Assembly: GCA_034664125.1 (NCBI GenBank)
Contig: JAXDIG010000023.1
Span: 1 to 64,000, forward strand
Source of the DNA: JACVRW01 sp034664125
GTDB lineage: Bacteria > Actinomycetota > Thermoleophilia > Solirubrobacterales > Thermoleophilaceae
DNA: 64,000 bases
Direction: 5' to 3'
Part shown: in pieces, positions 46,459 to 54,883 of the stretch
Layout: every line of letters begins with the position of its first letter
Position numbering within the stretch: the first letter of the stretch is position 1
Translations under genes and position numbers: made by a program
The notes under the pieces: model-generated
What the model saw: the letters and a program-made list of their open reading frames with translations, nothing else
Databases searched by the model: none
Told to the model about the DNA's origin: nothing

Positions 46459-47505
46459 TCATGCTACGCGCACTTCCCGGCGCCCGAACAGTGCGGCGAA
46501 GATGACCAGTCCGACCGCGTTCAGCGCGGCCTTGTAGTCGAGCTCGATCGTCCCGAACACGTCGTCGGTGCTCGGGCGCTGGTCGGGGATCAGCCCGGTG
46601 GCGCCGAAGAGCAGGTCGATGGAGAGCGCTGCCAGCACCGCCGTCACGAACATCAGCGCGGTGATGCGCAGCGCGAAGGCCGAGCCGTAGTACTTGCGGT
46701 AGACGGCCACGATCGGGAGCACGATCAGGTCGGCGAAGATGAACGCCATCACCCCGGCGAAGCTGATGCCGCCGGTCCAGAGCACCGCCGCGAGCGGCAC
46801 GTTGCCGATCGAGCAGACGAAGCTCAGCACGGCGATCAGCGGCCCGACGAGCGCCCCCCAGATCGTCTGCACGGCGGCGGGGGAGTCCTCCAGGAACAAC
46901 CCGTTGAAGAAGTCGTCGCCGAGCAGGGCGATGAAGCCCGCCAGCAGGAAGCCGGTCGCGATCTCCTTCCAGAGCATCCGCCAGTCGCGGCGGAAGTAGT
47001 GCGCGACGTCCGACCAGGAGCGAGTGGCTTGTTGCCGGCGGGGGCTGGCCGCCTGCCGGGCGTGCTCCCGGGCCTGCTGCTCCAGCCGGCGCGACACGAA
47101 CAGCCTCAGCAGCGCCCACATCAGCAGGATCATCACCACACCGCCGACGAACTCGGCGAGGGCGAACTGCCAGCCGATCAGCACCCACAGGACCAGACCG
47201 AGCTCCCACACCAGGTTCGTCGACGCGAACTGGAAGGCGAGGGCGGAGGCCAGGCCGGCGCCCTTCGCGAACAGGCTCCTTGCGATCGCGATCGCCGCGT
47301 AGGAGCAGGACGACGACGCCGCGCCGAGCCCGGTCGCCCTGGCGATCGGCGCCAGCCCCTCGCCCGACATAGCGGATTCGACGCGCTCCCTGGGCACCCA
47401 CGCCTGGACGACGGCCGAGATGAAGAAGCCCAGGACAAGCGCCCACCAGACCTGCCAGGCCATCAGGAAGGCGTTCCAGAGGCCGTCGCCGAGCTTCTCG
47501 AGCAC
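46459..47505 (-). CDS. permease (DUF318/ArsP-like)
   Basis: 348 residues, about eight to ten membrane helices. SYAAIAIARSLFAKGAGLASALAFQFASTNLVWE, read in parts, with the preceding GAASSSCS, and a second half-repeat SFVCSIGNVPLAAVLWTGGISFAGVMAFIFADL, read in parts, are the DUF318 permease signatures. Some relatives export methylarsenite, and the Cys pairs could bind such ligands; the true substrate is unknown. Lies between DUF4389 and PspAB genes. Confidence 0.88.
   Translation of the reverse strand: MLEKLGDGLWNAFLMAWQVWWALVLGFFISAVVQAWVPRERVESAMSGEGLAPIARATGLGAASSSCSYAAIAIARSLFAKGAGLASALAFQFASTNLVWELGLVLWVLIGWQFALAEFVGGVVMILLMWALLRLFVSRRLEQQAREHARQAASPRRQQATRSWSDVAHYFRRDWRMLWKEIATGFLLAGFIALLGDDFFNGLFLEDSPAAVQTIWGALVGPLIAVLSFVCSIGNVPLAAVLWTGGISFAGVMAFIFADLIVLPIVAVYRKYYGSAFALRITALMFVTAVLAALSIDLLFGATGLIPDQRPSTDDVFGTIELDYKAALNAVGLVIFAALFGRREVRVA
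46461..46466 (-). promoter_or_regulatory. -10 hexamer of DUF4389 gene
   Basis: TAGCAT on the minus strand, 6 bases before the ATG at 46454, inside the end of the permease gene. Confidence 0.4.
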
Positions 47506-47510
47506 CTGCG

Positions 47511-48086
47511 CTACAGCGGGATCTCCCAGAGCGGGAACCAGCGCGCGATGTCCTCCTCGAAGGGCAGCTCCGCTCCGACCTGGGCCTTCAGGCGCAGCTC
47601 GCGCTCGGAGTCGCGCGCCTGTTCGCCGGGCGCGGGGATGAAGGGGTAGTAGGCGCCGCGCTTGAAGTTGTAGATGAAGTAGAGCGGCCGGCCCTTGTCC
47701 TCGAACGGGAAGACGGCGGCGAGCAGGCGGTCGCCGTAGCCGCTGCCCTGGAGCTGCGTGGAGATGGTGTTGAGGGCGACCACCAGGTCCTCGAAGTCGG
47801 GGTCGCGCAGGATCAGCCAGCGGTAGCCGTACTCGTCGGCGTGGGACTCGACTTCGGTGCCGGTGTCCGCGGCCGTGCCGCGCAGCAGCTCCTCGGTTTC
47901 CGCGAGGATCGCGTCGAAGTCAGCCGTCTCGAGGGGCTGGAAGACGATCCCCGCCGAGCCCTTGTGCTTCAGGCCGAGCCCGGTGTCGAGCGTGACCTGG
48001 GCCGTGGTCATTGCGAACAGCCGGTCGGGCGCGGCGCCCTTGACCCGCTTGCCCTTACCTCCCAGCAGCGCGTCGAGAAAACCCAC
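47511..48086 (-). CDS. pspAB: PspA-associated protein PspAB
   Basis: 191 residues. N-terminus GFLDALLGGKGKRVKGAAPDRLFAM, then AQVTLDTGLGLKHKGSAGIVFQPLE, and C-terminal PLYFIYNFKRGAYYPFIPA with ELPFEEDIARWFPLWEIP match the actinobacterial PspAB family, which normally accompanies htpX or pspA. GTG start at 48086, 5 bases after the htpX stop. Function unknown; linked to membrane stress by context. Confidence 0.85.
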   Translation of the reverse strand: MGFLDALLGGKGKRVKGAAPDRLFAMTTAQVTLDTGLGLKHKGSAGIVFQPLETADFDAILAETEELLRGTAADTGTEVESHADEYGYRWLILRDPDFEDLVVALNTISTQLQGSGYGDRLLAAVFPFEDKGRPLYFIYNFKRGAYYPFIPAPGEQARDSERELRLKAQVGAELPFEEDIARWFPLWEIPL

Positions 48087-48091
48087 GCGGT

Positions 48092-48991
48092 CTAGGCGGC
48101 GGCCTGGAGCTGGCTCTCGAGCTGCTGCAGGCGCTCGATGCGCTTCTCCATCGGGGGGTGCGTGGAGAAGAGCGTCTGCACCGCGCCGCGCACGCTGGTC
48201 GGCACGATGAAGAACGCGTTCAGGCGCTCGGCCTGGCGCAGGTCCTGCGTCGGCACCCGCTGCATGGCGCCGGAGATCTTGACCAGCGCCGAGGCCAGCG
48301 CGCTCGGGCGGCCGGTGACGATCGCCGCCCCGCGGTCGGCCGAGAACTCGCGGTAGCGCGACAGCGCGAGCATCAGGAAGAAGGAGACGATGTAGACGAC
48401 GAACGAAACCAGCAGCACGACGAGGATGCTCGGGTTGTCGTCGTCGTCCCCGCCACCGAAGAAGAAGCCGAACTGCAGGATCATCGCGGCGATCGAGGCG
48501 AAGAAGCTCGCGATCGTCATGATCAGCACGTCGCGGTTCTTCACGTGGGACAGCTCGTGGGCCATCACGCCCTCGAGCTCGGTCGGGGAGAGCACCGACA
48601 TGATCCCGGTGGTCGCGCACACGGTCGCGCTCTTCTGCGAGCGGCCGGTCGCGAAGGCGTTGGGCACGTGCGTGTCGGCCACGGCGATGCGCGGCTTGGG
48701 CAGGTCGGCCTGGATGCAGAGCCGCTCGATCATCGCGTGCAGCCCCGGGGCCTCCTGAGGCGAAACCTCCTTGGCGCCCATCGCGGACAGCGCCAGCTTG
48801 TCCGAGAAGAAGAGCTGGCCAAAGCTGAGCGCGGCGATGATCACGACCATCAGCACCAGGCCGGTCCCGGCCGCCAGCAGGGCAACGATCAGCGCCACGT
48901 ACAGCAGCCCGAGCAGGAACATGGTCAGCAGCATCCGGAACTGAAGACCCGGGTCTCTCGGGAAGATCGCTCGCTGCTGTCGCGCTGCCAT
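48092..48991 (-). CDS. htpX: zinc metalloprotease HtpX homolog
   Basis: 299 residues. Two N-terminal membrane helices (MLLTMFLLGLLYVALIVALL and GLVLMVVIIAALSFGQLFF), the zinc site HELSH in EGVMAHELSHVKNRD (about 144-148) with Glu in REFSADRGAA, and another pair of helices between. M48B peptidase that removes damaged membrane proteins. Leaderless type: TAAACT at 48999-49004 is 7 bases from the ATG. First gene of htpX-pspAB-permease-DUF4389. Confidence 0.94.
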   Translation of the reverse strand: MAARQQRAIFPRDPGLQFRMLLTMFLLGLLYVALIVALLAAGTGLVLMVVIIAALSFGQLFFSDKLALSAMGAKEVSPQEAPGLHAMIERLCIQADLPKPRIAVADTHVPNAFATGRSQKSATVCATTGIMSVLSPTELEGVMAHELSHVKNRDVLIMTIASFFASIAAMILQFGFFFGGGDDDDNPSILVVLLVSFVVYIVSFFLMLALSRYREFSADRGAAIVTGRPSALASALVKISGAMQRVPTQDLRQAERLNAFFIVPTSVRGAVQTLFSTHPPMEKRIERLQQLESQLQAAA

Positions 48992-48998
48992 GCCGGGG

Positions 48999-49004
48999 AG
49001 TTTA
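48999..49004 (-). promoter_or_regulatory. -10 hexamer of htpX
   Basis: TAAACT on the minus strand, 7 bases before the ATG at 48991. Confidence 0.45.
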
Positions 49005-49091
49005 GTGAGCGCCGCATTGCATACCGGCTTGCAGAGGGGGGAAAAGCGGCGCTTGGCCCGACGGGCTCGTGCTAGAGTGCCCGCGTCCCGA

Positions 49092-49222
49092 GCGCTGAAT
49101 TTCCCTGCATAGAAGCGGGAAACCGGGGGACCCGGGGGTCCAATCGGGCCGGGGGCGAATGGCCGCCTTGAGCGTGGCCTAGCGGCAACCGCCGCGAGCC
49201 CGTCAGCTAACCCCGTAAGCGC
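49092..49222 (+). ncRNA. cyclic di-AMP riboswitch (ydaO/yuaA type)
   Basis: Conserved ydaO elements appear in order: GCGCTGAATTTCCCTGC, GGGAAACCGGGGGACCC, CAAT, GGGGGCGAATGG and CCGTCAGCTAACCCCGTAAG. The P1 stem pairs GCGCT (49092-49096) with AGCGC (49218-49222). It lies 20 bases before the ATG of an M23 peptidase gene, where ydaO riboswitches commonly occur in actinobacteria. Ligand binding usually turns expression off. The window also encodes the c-di-AMP synthase DisA. Confidence 0.93.
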
Positions 49223-49242
49223 AACAGCGGGACACGACGACC

Positions 49243-50406
49243 ATGAAGAAGAGCTTCTGGCTCCCAATCGCCCTGGGCCTATGCGCCTATCTCGTGCTCC
49301 CGTTGCCGGGGCTCTCAGCGCCCCTGTCCAGCAAGATCGAGAAGAAGCGCGACCAGATCGCCGACGCCAAGCAGAAGGAAGGCGTGCTGAGCACGACGAT
49401 CGAGGGCTTCTCCACGCGCATCGACAGCATCCAGGGGCAGATCCAGGCAACGCAGGACCGGCTCGACCGCGCTCAGTCGAGCCTCGACCGCCAGAAGGAC
49501 GAGCTGCTCCAGGTGCGCGATCGCCTCGAGGTGGCCCGCGACCGGCTCGGGCGCCTGCGCAGCGAGCTCGCCACCGCGCGTCGCCTGCTGGCGGCCCGGC
49601 TCGTCGAGATCTACAAGTCCGACACGCCGGATGCCTTGACCGTGGTGCTGGAGGCCGATGGCTTCGGCGACCTGCTGGAGCGCGCCGAGTTCATGCGGCG
49701 CATCTCCGACCAGGACCGCGAGATCACCGACCGCGTGCGCGGCCTGCGCGACCAGGCGCAGAACCAGGCAGTCGAGCTGGCCAAGCTGGAGGAGCGCGAG
49801 CAGCTCGCGGCTGAGCGGATCCTGCGCGAGCGCGACCAGATCGCCTCCGCGCAGAACCAGCTGGTGTCCTCGCGCGACCAGCTGGCCTCCGCCCGGGCCG
49901 ACCGGCGCGGCGCGCTCGCGAGCGTGCGGGAGCAGCGCGGTGTCCTCGAGGATGACCTGGCTTCGCTCGAAGCCGAGCAGACACGTATCGCGTCCACACT
50001 CGCGGGCGCGCCAGCCCCCGGCCCGGTCCAGCAAGGCTCAGGCCAGCTGATCTGGCCCGTGAGCGGCCCGGTGACCGGAGTGTTCGGCGAGGTCCGCCCG
50101 GGCCACCTGCACTCCGGTATCGACATCGCGGTACCCGAGGGGACGCCCATCCGCGCGGCCGACTCGGGCCGGGTGGCCCTCGCCGCGTATACCGGCGGCT
50201 ACGGCAACTACACCTGCGTGCAGCACACCGCCAGCATGTCCACGTGCTACGGGCACCAATCCAGCTTCGCTGTGTCCAGCGGCGCTTCCGTCACCCAGGG
50301 CCAGGTGATCGGATACAGCGGCAACACGGGCAACTCCACGGGCCCGCACCTGCACTTCGAGGTGCGCATCAACGGAACGCCCGTCGACCCGATGGGCTAC
50401 TTGTAA
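49243..50406 (+). CDS. M23-family peptidoglycan hydrolase with coiled coil
   Basis: 387 residues. Signal peptide (PIALGLCAYLVLPLPGLSAP), long coiled coil (residues 30-255, Lys/Arg/Gln/Glu-rich heptads as in EnvC/NlpD/RipA-like proteins), then a LytM/M23 domain: GEVRPGHLHSGIDIAVPEGTP (zinc His and Asp), SMSTCYGHQSSFAV and GNSTGPHLHFEVRING with the HxH. Cleaves wall peptides or activates amidases. Expression should answer to c-di-AMP through the leader riboswitch. Confidence 0.94.
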   Translation: MKKSFWLPIALGLCAYLVLPLPGLSAPLSSKIEKKRDQIADAKQKEGVLSTTIEGFSTRIDSIQGQIQATQDRLDRAQSSLDRQKDELLQVRDRLEVARDRLGRLRSELATARRLLAARLVEIYKSDTPDALTVVLEADGFGDLLERAEFMRRISDQDREITDRVRGLRDQAQNQAVELAKLEEREQLAAERILRERDQIASAQNQLVSSRDQLASARADRRGALASVREQRGVLEDDLASLEAEQTRIASTLAGAPAPGPVQQGSGQLIWPVSGPVTGVFGEVRPGHLHSGIDIAVPEGTPIRAADSGRVALAAYTGGYGNYTCVQHTASMSTCYGHQSSFAVSSGASVTQGQVIGYSGNTGNSTGPHLHFEVRINGTPVDPMGYL

Positions 50407-50410
50407 CCGG

Positions 50411-51574
50411 GTGAAACGCGCCCTCACCGCGGTTGCGGTGATCCTCGCCGTGGGCACCGCGGCGGGCCTTGCGATCCTCTGGCCGGGCAAGACGGAGACG
50501 CGGCTCCAGGGTGGCCTGGCGGTCGACACGATCAAGGCCGAGGTGGTGGACGTCAACGAGAGCACCTGTCCCGGCCTCGGCAACCAGCGCTGCCAGCTCG
50601 TGACCGCGCGCCTCACCAGCGGTCGCTCCGCCGGCAAGCGCGTCCAGCTGGAGCTGAGCGCCATCCAGGGGTTCGACCCGCACCTGGACCCGGGCGACCA
50701 CATCCGCGTGACCAAGGCGGTGGAGCCGCCACCGGGCCAGGCCGCAGTGGCCGGGCCGGGCTACTCGTTCTACGACTTCGAGCGTGGCAGGCCGCTGGTG
50801 GTGCTGACGATCGCGTTCGCCGCGATCGTCCTGCTGTTCGCCCGCCTCCGCGGGGCGCTCTCGCTGCTCGGGCTCGCATTGAGCCTGGTGTTGGTGCTGC
50901 TGTTCGTGGTGCCGGCGATCCTGGACGGCAAGCCGCCGCTGGCCGTCGCGATAGTGGGCTCCCTGGCGGTGGCGCTGATCACGATCCCGCTGGCGCATGG
51001 CGGCGGCCCGAAAACGCTCGCCGCGGTGCTCGGCACGGCCGCGAGCCTGCTGCTGACGGCGCTGCTCGCGCTGACCTTCACCAAGGCCGCGCACCTGACG
51101 GGATTCTCGAGCGAGGAGGCGGTCTTCCTCCAGATGGCCGGTGCCAACCTGTCGCTGGAGGGGCTGCTGTTGGCCGGCATGGTGATCGCGGCGCTCGGCG
51201 TGCTCGACGACGTGACCGTCAGCCAGGCCTCGACCGTGCTCGCGCTGCGGTCCGCCAACCCGACCTTGCGCTTCAGGCAGCTGTTCGCGGTCGCCCAGCG
51301 TGTCGGCCGCGACCACGTCAGCGCGACGGTGAACACGCTCGTGCTGGCCTACGTGGGCGCGTCCCTGCCGGTGCTGCTCATCTTCAGCTCCTCCAACCTC
51401 GGCATCGGAGAGGCACTGTCGACCGAGGTCGTGGCGACGCAGGTGGTGGGCACGCTCGTCGGGTCGATCGGGCTGATCGCCGCGGTCCCGCTGACCACGG
51501 CGCTGGGGGCGCTGCTCGCCCTCGGCGAGGAACCGGAGGCGCTAGCCGGGCTCGACCACGGTCACAGCCACTAG
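50411..51574 (+). CDS. YibE/F family membrane protein
   Basis: 387 residues. One N-terminal helix, an extracytoplasmic beta-rich part (residues 30-110), then about seven membrane helices including LAVAIVGSLAVALITIPLAHG, EAVFLQMAGANLSLEGLLLAGMVIAALGVLDDVTVSQ, read in parts, and ALGVLDD, the family motif. Ends His-rich (DHGHSH). Function unknown. GTG start 4 bases after the peptidase stop, so it is likely under the same riboswitch. Confidence 0.88.
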   Translation: MKRALTAVAVILAVGTAAGLAILWPGKTETRLQGGLAVDTIKAEVVDVNESTCPGLGNQRCQLVTARLTSGRSAGKRVQLELSAIQGFDPHLDPGDHIRVTKAVEPPPGQAAVAGPGYSFYDFERGRPLVVLTIAFAAIVLLFARLRGALSLLGLALSLVLVLLFVVPAILDGKPPLAVAIVGSLAVALITIPLAHGGGPKTLAAVLGTAASLLLTALLALTFTKAAHLTGFSSEEAVFLQMAGANLSLEGLLLAGMVIAALGVLDDVTVSQASTVLALRSANPTLRFRQLFAVAQRVGRDHVSATVNTLVLAYVGASLPVLLIFSSSNLGIGEALSTEVVATQVVGTLVGSIGLIAAVPLTTALGALLALGEEPEALAGLDHGHSH

Positions 51575-53274
51575 GGCTTGAAGCGCCCGAGGCGCTTGAC
51601 GCCGCAGTTGCCGTTGCCGTCGCACGCCGTGGCCACGAACACGTTTGCCTTCGCGCCGCGCAGGCGGACCGCTTTGCGGAACGCGCGCCGGCGAGCGCTC
51701 ACCAGCACCTTGAAGTCCTTGCCGCCGTCGCGCGACACGAGCAGCCCGTAGGTCACGTGGCCGGCCAGCTCGCGACCGGGCTCGCTGCGGTCCTTGACCT
51801 TCTGCACACGTACGGTCACCCGGGCGTCGCCGCGCCGCGCCTGGCCTTTCACCCGCGGCGAGGTCACGTCATAGGCGCGTGCCAGGTCGGTGGCCGCCTT
51901 ACCGTCGACGATGCCCGCGCCGGTGAACTCGTTCCAGCCTGTGCCGACCGTCTGGCGCGCCGACCGGATCAGCACCTCGGCGACCTGCTCGGACGCCAGC
52001 CGCGGCTCGACCTGCCAGGTCAGCGCCGCGATGCCCGAGACGATCGGTGCCGCGAAGCTGGTCCCCTGGCCGTACGCGTAGCGCGCCTCGGGCTGAAGGA
52101 CGACTCGCGACGGGCAGGTGCCGGGCGGGACCACGTCCCACTCCGTGCCGGTGAACGCGGGCAGCGTGGAGAGCACGCCCGCCGTGCAGTCGTCGCTGGC
52201 GCCCGGCGCGGCGATGCTGACGAACCGGTTGTGCGTGGAGAAGTCGGCCGGGTGGCCGTCGGGCTTGGTGGCGGCCACGGACAGGCCGATCCCGGGCGTG
52301 CCCCGGTCGCCACCGAGCACGGCGGCCGGGAACTGGAGCTGGTTGCCGGACGAGCCCGTGTTGCCGGACGCCGCCACCGGGAGCACGTCGTTCAGGAACG
52401 CCAGGGCCAGTGCGCGCGCCAGCGTGGGCGTGTCGGAGCTCTGGCCGCCGGCCAGGCTCAGATTGAGGACGTCAGCGCCGTGCCGGATGGCGAAGTCGAT
52501 GCCGCGCAGCAGCTCGCGCGTCGTGAAGTCCCCGTCGCGCGAGCCGCGGATGGCGAATACCTTGGTGTTGCCTGCCACGCCCTTGCCGCCGACGCCGTTG
52601 CCGTCCACCGCCGCGATCAAGCCGGTCACGAAGGTGCCGTGGCCGACGGTGTCGGTCACGTCGCGGCCCCCTGTGAACGTGTCGAACGGGACCACGGTGC
52701 GGCCGGCGAACTCGGGGTGCGTCAGGTCGAGGCCGGTGTCGATGACCGCGATCGAGCGCCTCGATCCGCCGCCCGCCGCGACCAGGGAGTCACCGGCCCT
52801 GACGTCGTCGTAGAACCACGTGTACTTGATGCTCGTGATCGGGTCCACCGTGTCGAGCGGGTCCGCGGCGAGGCGCAGCTTCGCGTCGCGCTCCACGTAC
52901 GCCACGCGCGCGTCGCCGCCCAGCGCCCGCACGAGCGCCGCGCCGTCGGGCGCCGTCGCGGCCAGCACGCCGATCGGCGCGAAGGCCTCGGGCCGAGCGC
53001 CGAGCCGCGTCAGCAGGCGGGCGACGCCGGGCAGGTCACTGTGCTCGCGCACGCCCACGAGCACCCGCACCGGGCCTCCGGCGGCGGCGATGCGGGCGAG
53101 CTCGCCGGCCGAGGCGGCCGAGGCGGTGGCGCGGCGCTCGTACGGCAGCGGCAGCGGCGCCACCACACCGGACGCGCGCACGGCCTTCGCCTCCAGGAGT
53201 CCCCCGGAGGCGTGCGCGGGCGCGGCAAGCAGCGGCGCCGCGCAGAGCAAGGTCGCGAGCACGGCTCTCCGCAT
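51571..53274 (-). CDS. S8 family serine peptidase (subtilisin-like)
   Basis: 567 residues, secreted. Signal peptide RRAVLATLLCAAPLLAAPAHA, an inhibitor-I9-like propeptide (VRVLVGVREHSDLPGVARLL...VAYVERDAKL), and the catalytic triad Asp in IAVIDTGLDLTHPEF, His in GHGTFVTGLIAAV and Ser in GQGTSFAAPIVSGIAALTW. A C-terminal beta domain of about 90 residues follows (TVRVQKVKDRSEPG...KVLVSARR). Start set at ATG 53274: TACGAT lies 7 bases upstream and overlaps the other ATG at 53283. Confidence 0.94.
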   Translation of the reverse strand: MRRAVLATLLCAAPLLAAPAHASGGLLEAKAVRASGVVAPLPLPYERRATASAASAGELARIAAAGGPVRVLVGVREHSDLPGVARLLTRLGARPEAFAPIGVLAATAPDGAALVRALGGDARVAYVERDAKLRLAADPLDTVDPITSIKYTWFYDDVRAGDSLVAAGGGSRRSIAVIDTGLDLTHPEFAGRTVVPFDTFTGGRDVTDTVGHGTFVTGLIAAVDGNGVGGKGVAGNTKVFAIRGSRDGDFTTRELLRGIDFAIRHGADVLNLSLAGGQSSDTPTLARALALAFLNDVLPVAASGNTGSSGNQLQFPAAVLGGDRGTPGIGLSVAATKPDGHPADFSTHNRFVSIAAPGASDDCTAGVLSTLPAFTGTEWDVVPPGTCPSRVVLQPEARYAYGQGTSFAAPIVSGIAALTWQVEPRLASEQVAEVLIRSARQTVGTGWNEFTGAGIVDGKAATDLARAYDVTSPRVKGQARRGDARVTVRVQKVKDRSEPGRELAGHVTYGLLVSRDGGKDFKVLVSARRRAFRKAVRLRGAKANVFVATACDGNGNCGVKRLGRFKP

Positions 53275-53281
53275 CCGCGTC

Positions 53282-53287
53282 ATCGTA
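53282..53287 (-). promoter_or_regulatory. -10 hexamer of subtilase gene
   Basis: TACGAT on the minus strand, 7 bases before the ATG at 53274; the alternative ATG at 53283 overlaps it. Confidence 0.4.
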
Positions 53288-53333
53288 GGCGCTCTGCCGG
53301 CGCGGCATAAGGGGTGGGCGTCGAATACTTGGC

Positions 53334-53339
53334 TAGCCT
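53334..53339 (+). promoter_or_regulatory. -10 hexamer of lgt
   Basis: TAGCCT, 9 bases, then ATG at 53349. Confidence 0.4.
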
Positions 53340-53348
53340 GCGCCGGGA

Positions 53349-54101
53349 ATGCAGCCGGAGATCCACCTCGGACCGCTCACTCTCCAGACGTTCGGGATCG
53401 CGTTCGCGTTCGCCTTTCTCGCGTCGGGTGCGCTCTTCGCCCGCCGCATGCAGGAGCTCGGCAAGCCGCCCGACTGGACCTACGAGGCCGTCTTTGCCGC
53501 GCTGGTCGGCGGGCTGGTCGGGTCGCGGCTCGACTACGTCATCCAGAACTGGGACACGGTGTCCGGCGACCTCCTCGGGAACATCTTCTCCGGCTCGGGG
53601 CTGGTCTTCTTCGGGGGCCTGATCGGCGGCGCCGTCGGCGTGCTGCTGTGGGCGCGCTGGCGCGGCTTCCTCGGCTGGGAGCTGCTCGATTCGTCCGCCG
53701 CGCCGATCGCCATCGGCTACGCGGTCGGGCGGATCGGCTGCCAGCTGTCGGGCGACGGCGACTACGGAGAGCCCTCCGATCTGCCGTGGGCGATGTCCTA
53801 TCCCGACGGGACGGTCCCCACCACCGACGAAGTCCACCCGACGCCCATCTACGAGACGGTTTCGATGGGCCTGGTCACGCTGCTGCTGTGGAACCTGCGC
53901 GACCGGCTGGCGCCCGGAACGCTGTTCGGCCTCTACCTGATCCTGGGCGGGGTCGAGCGCTTCCTCGTGGAGTTCATTCGCCGCAACGACGCCGTCGCGG
54001 CTGGCCTCACCGTGCCTCAGCTGTTCAGCGTGGCGATGATGGCCGGCGGCGCGGCGCTGGTGCTGGCCCGCAGGAACGCGCCGCGGCCCGCGACGGCCTA
54101 G
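53349..54101 (+). CDS. lgt: phosphatidylglycerol-prolipoprotein diacylglyceryl transferase
   Basis: 250 residues, about seven membrane helices. Transfers diacylglycerol to the lipobox Cys of prolipoproteins. Signature region GYAVGRIGCQLSGDGDYGEPSDLPWAMSYP, read in parts, with the essential Arg; HPTPIYETVSMGL; and GGVERFLVEFIRRND. Serves the CWB2 and ctaG-linked lipoproteins in this window. Four-base overlap with the convergent ABC permease gene. Confidence 0.95.
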   Translation: MQPEIHLGPLTLQTFGIAFAFAFLASGALFARRMQELGKPPDWTYEAVFAALVGGLVGSRLDYVIQNWDTVSGDLLGNIFSGSGLVFFGGLIGGAVGVLLWARWRGFLGWELLDSSAAPIAIGYAVGRIGCQLSGDGDYGEPSDLPWAMSYPDGTVPTTDEVHPTPIYETVSMGLVTLLLWNLRDRLAPGTLFGLYLILGGVERFLVEFIRRNDAVAAGLTVPQLFSVAMMAGGAALVLARRNAPRPATA

Positions 54102-54883
54102 GTCGCCCGGCCCGGCAGCACCGCCCCGACGCCCGCCGTCGCGCAGAGGACGAGCGCGACCGAGGCTCCCGCCGCGCTGCCGGCCAGCGCGGACAGCTGG
54201 ATGCCGGCCACGCCGGCCGCCCCGGCCACGGCCGCTCCGGCGAGCATGGCGGCGCCGGGCGTGCGCACGTGGCGGCGAACCGCTACCGGCGGAGCCACCA
54301 GCACGGCCAGCACCAGCAGCGCGCCGAGGCCCTGCACGGCGACGGCGATGGCGGCGGCCATCATCCCGAGCAGCGCGATCCGTACCAGCCCGGGGCGCAC
54401 GCCGAGCGCGCTGACGCCGGCGGGGTCGAAGGAGGTGGCGGTCAGCGGCCGCCGCAGCGCGGCGAGCGCCGCTCCGCCCGCGAGCAGCAGGGTGGCAGCG
54501 GCGGCCAGGTCGCCGTCGCTCGCCCCGAGCGGGTCGCCGAACAGAAGCTCCTCCAGGCGCTGGGGAGCGTCCGGGACGAGGGCGAGCAGCGACCCGAGTC
54601 CGACCAGCCCCGTTACGGCCACGGCCGTGCCGGTGTCGGGGCCGACCCGCGGGTCGCGCGCAGCCACGGCGATCAGGCCCGCGGCCACCAGCGCGCCGCC
54701 AGCGGCGCCGAGCAGCAGCGGCGCGCCGGCGAGCGCGGCCAGCACGAGCCCCGGCAGCAGGCCGTGCGAGAGCGACTCGCCCGCGTAGGCGAGGCGCTCG
54801 CTCAGCACCCAGAACCCGAGCGCGCCGCAGAAGCCGCCGGCGAGGACGATCTCCAGGGTGGCGCGCAGCTCGATGCCGCTCAT
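54098..54883 (-). CDS. metal ABC transporter permease (ABC-3 family)
   Basis: 261 residues, seven to eight membrane helices of the ZnuB/MntB family: LGFWVLSERLAYAGESLSHGLLPGLVLA, read in parts, and LLVLAVLVAPPVAVRRHV. Third gene of a permease-ATPase-permease set on the minus strand behind a Zur-like box. ATGA-type overlap with the ATPase gene. Having two permeases suggests a heteromeric channel. Confidence 0.88.
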   Translation of the reverse strand: MSGIELRATLEIVLAGGFCGALGFWVLSERLAYAGESLSHGLLPGLVLAALAGAPLLLGAAGGALVAAGLIAVAARDPRVGPDTGTAVAVTGLVGLGSLLALVPDAPQRLEELLFGDPLGASDGDLAAAATLLLAGGAALAALRRPLTATSFDPAGVSALGVRPGLVRIALLGMMAAAIAVAVQGLGALLVLAVLVAPPVAVRRHVRTPGAAMLAGAAVAGAAGVAGIQLSALAGSAAGASVALVLCATAGVGAVLPGRAT

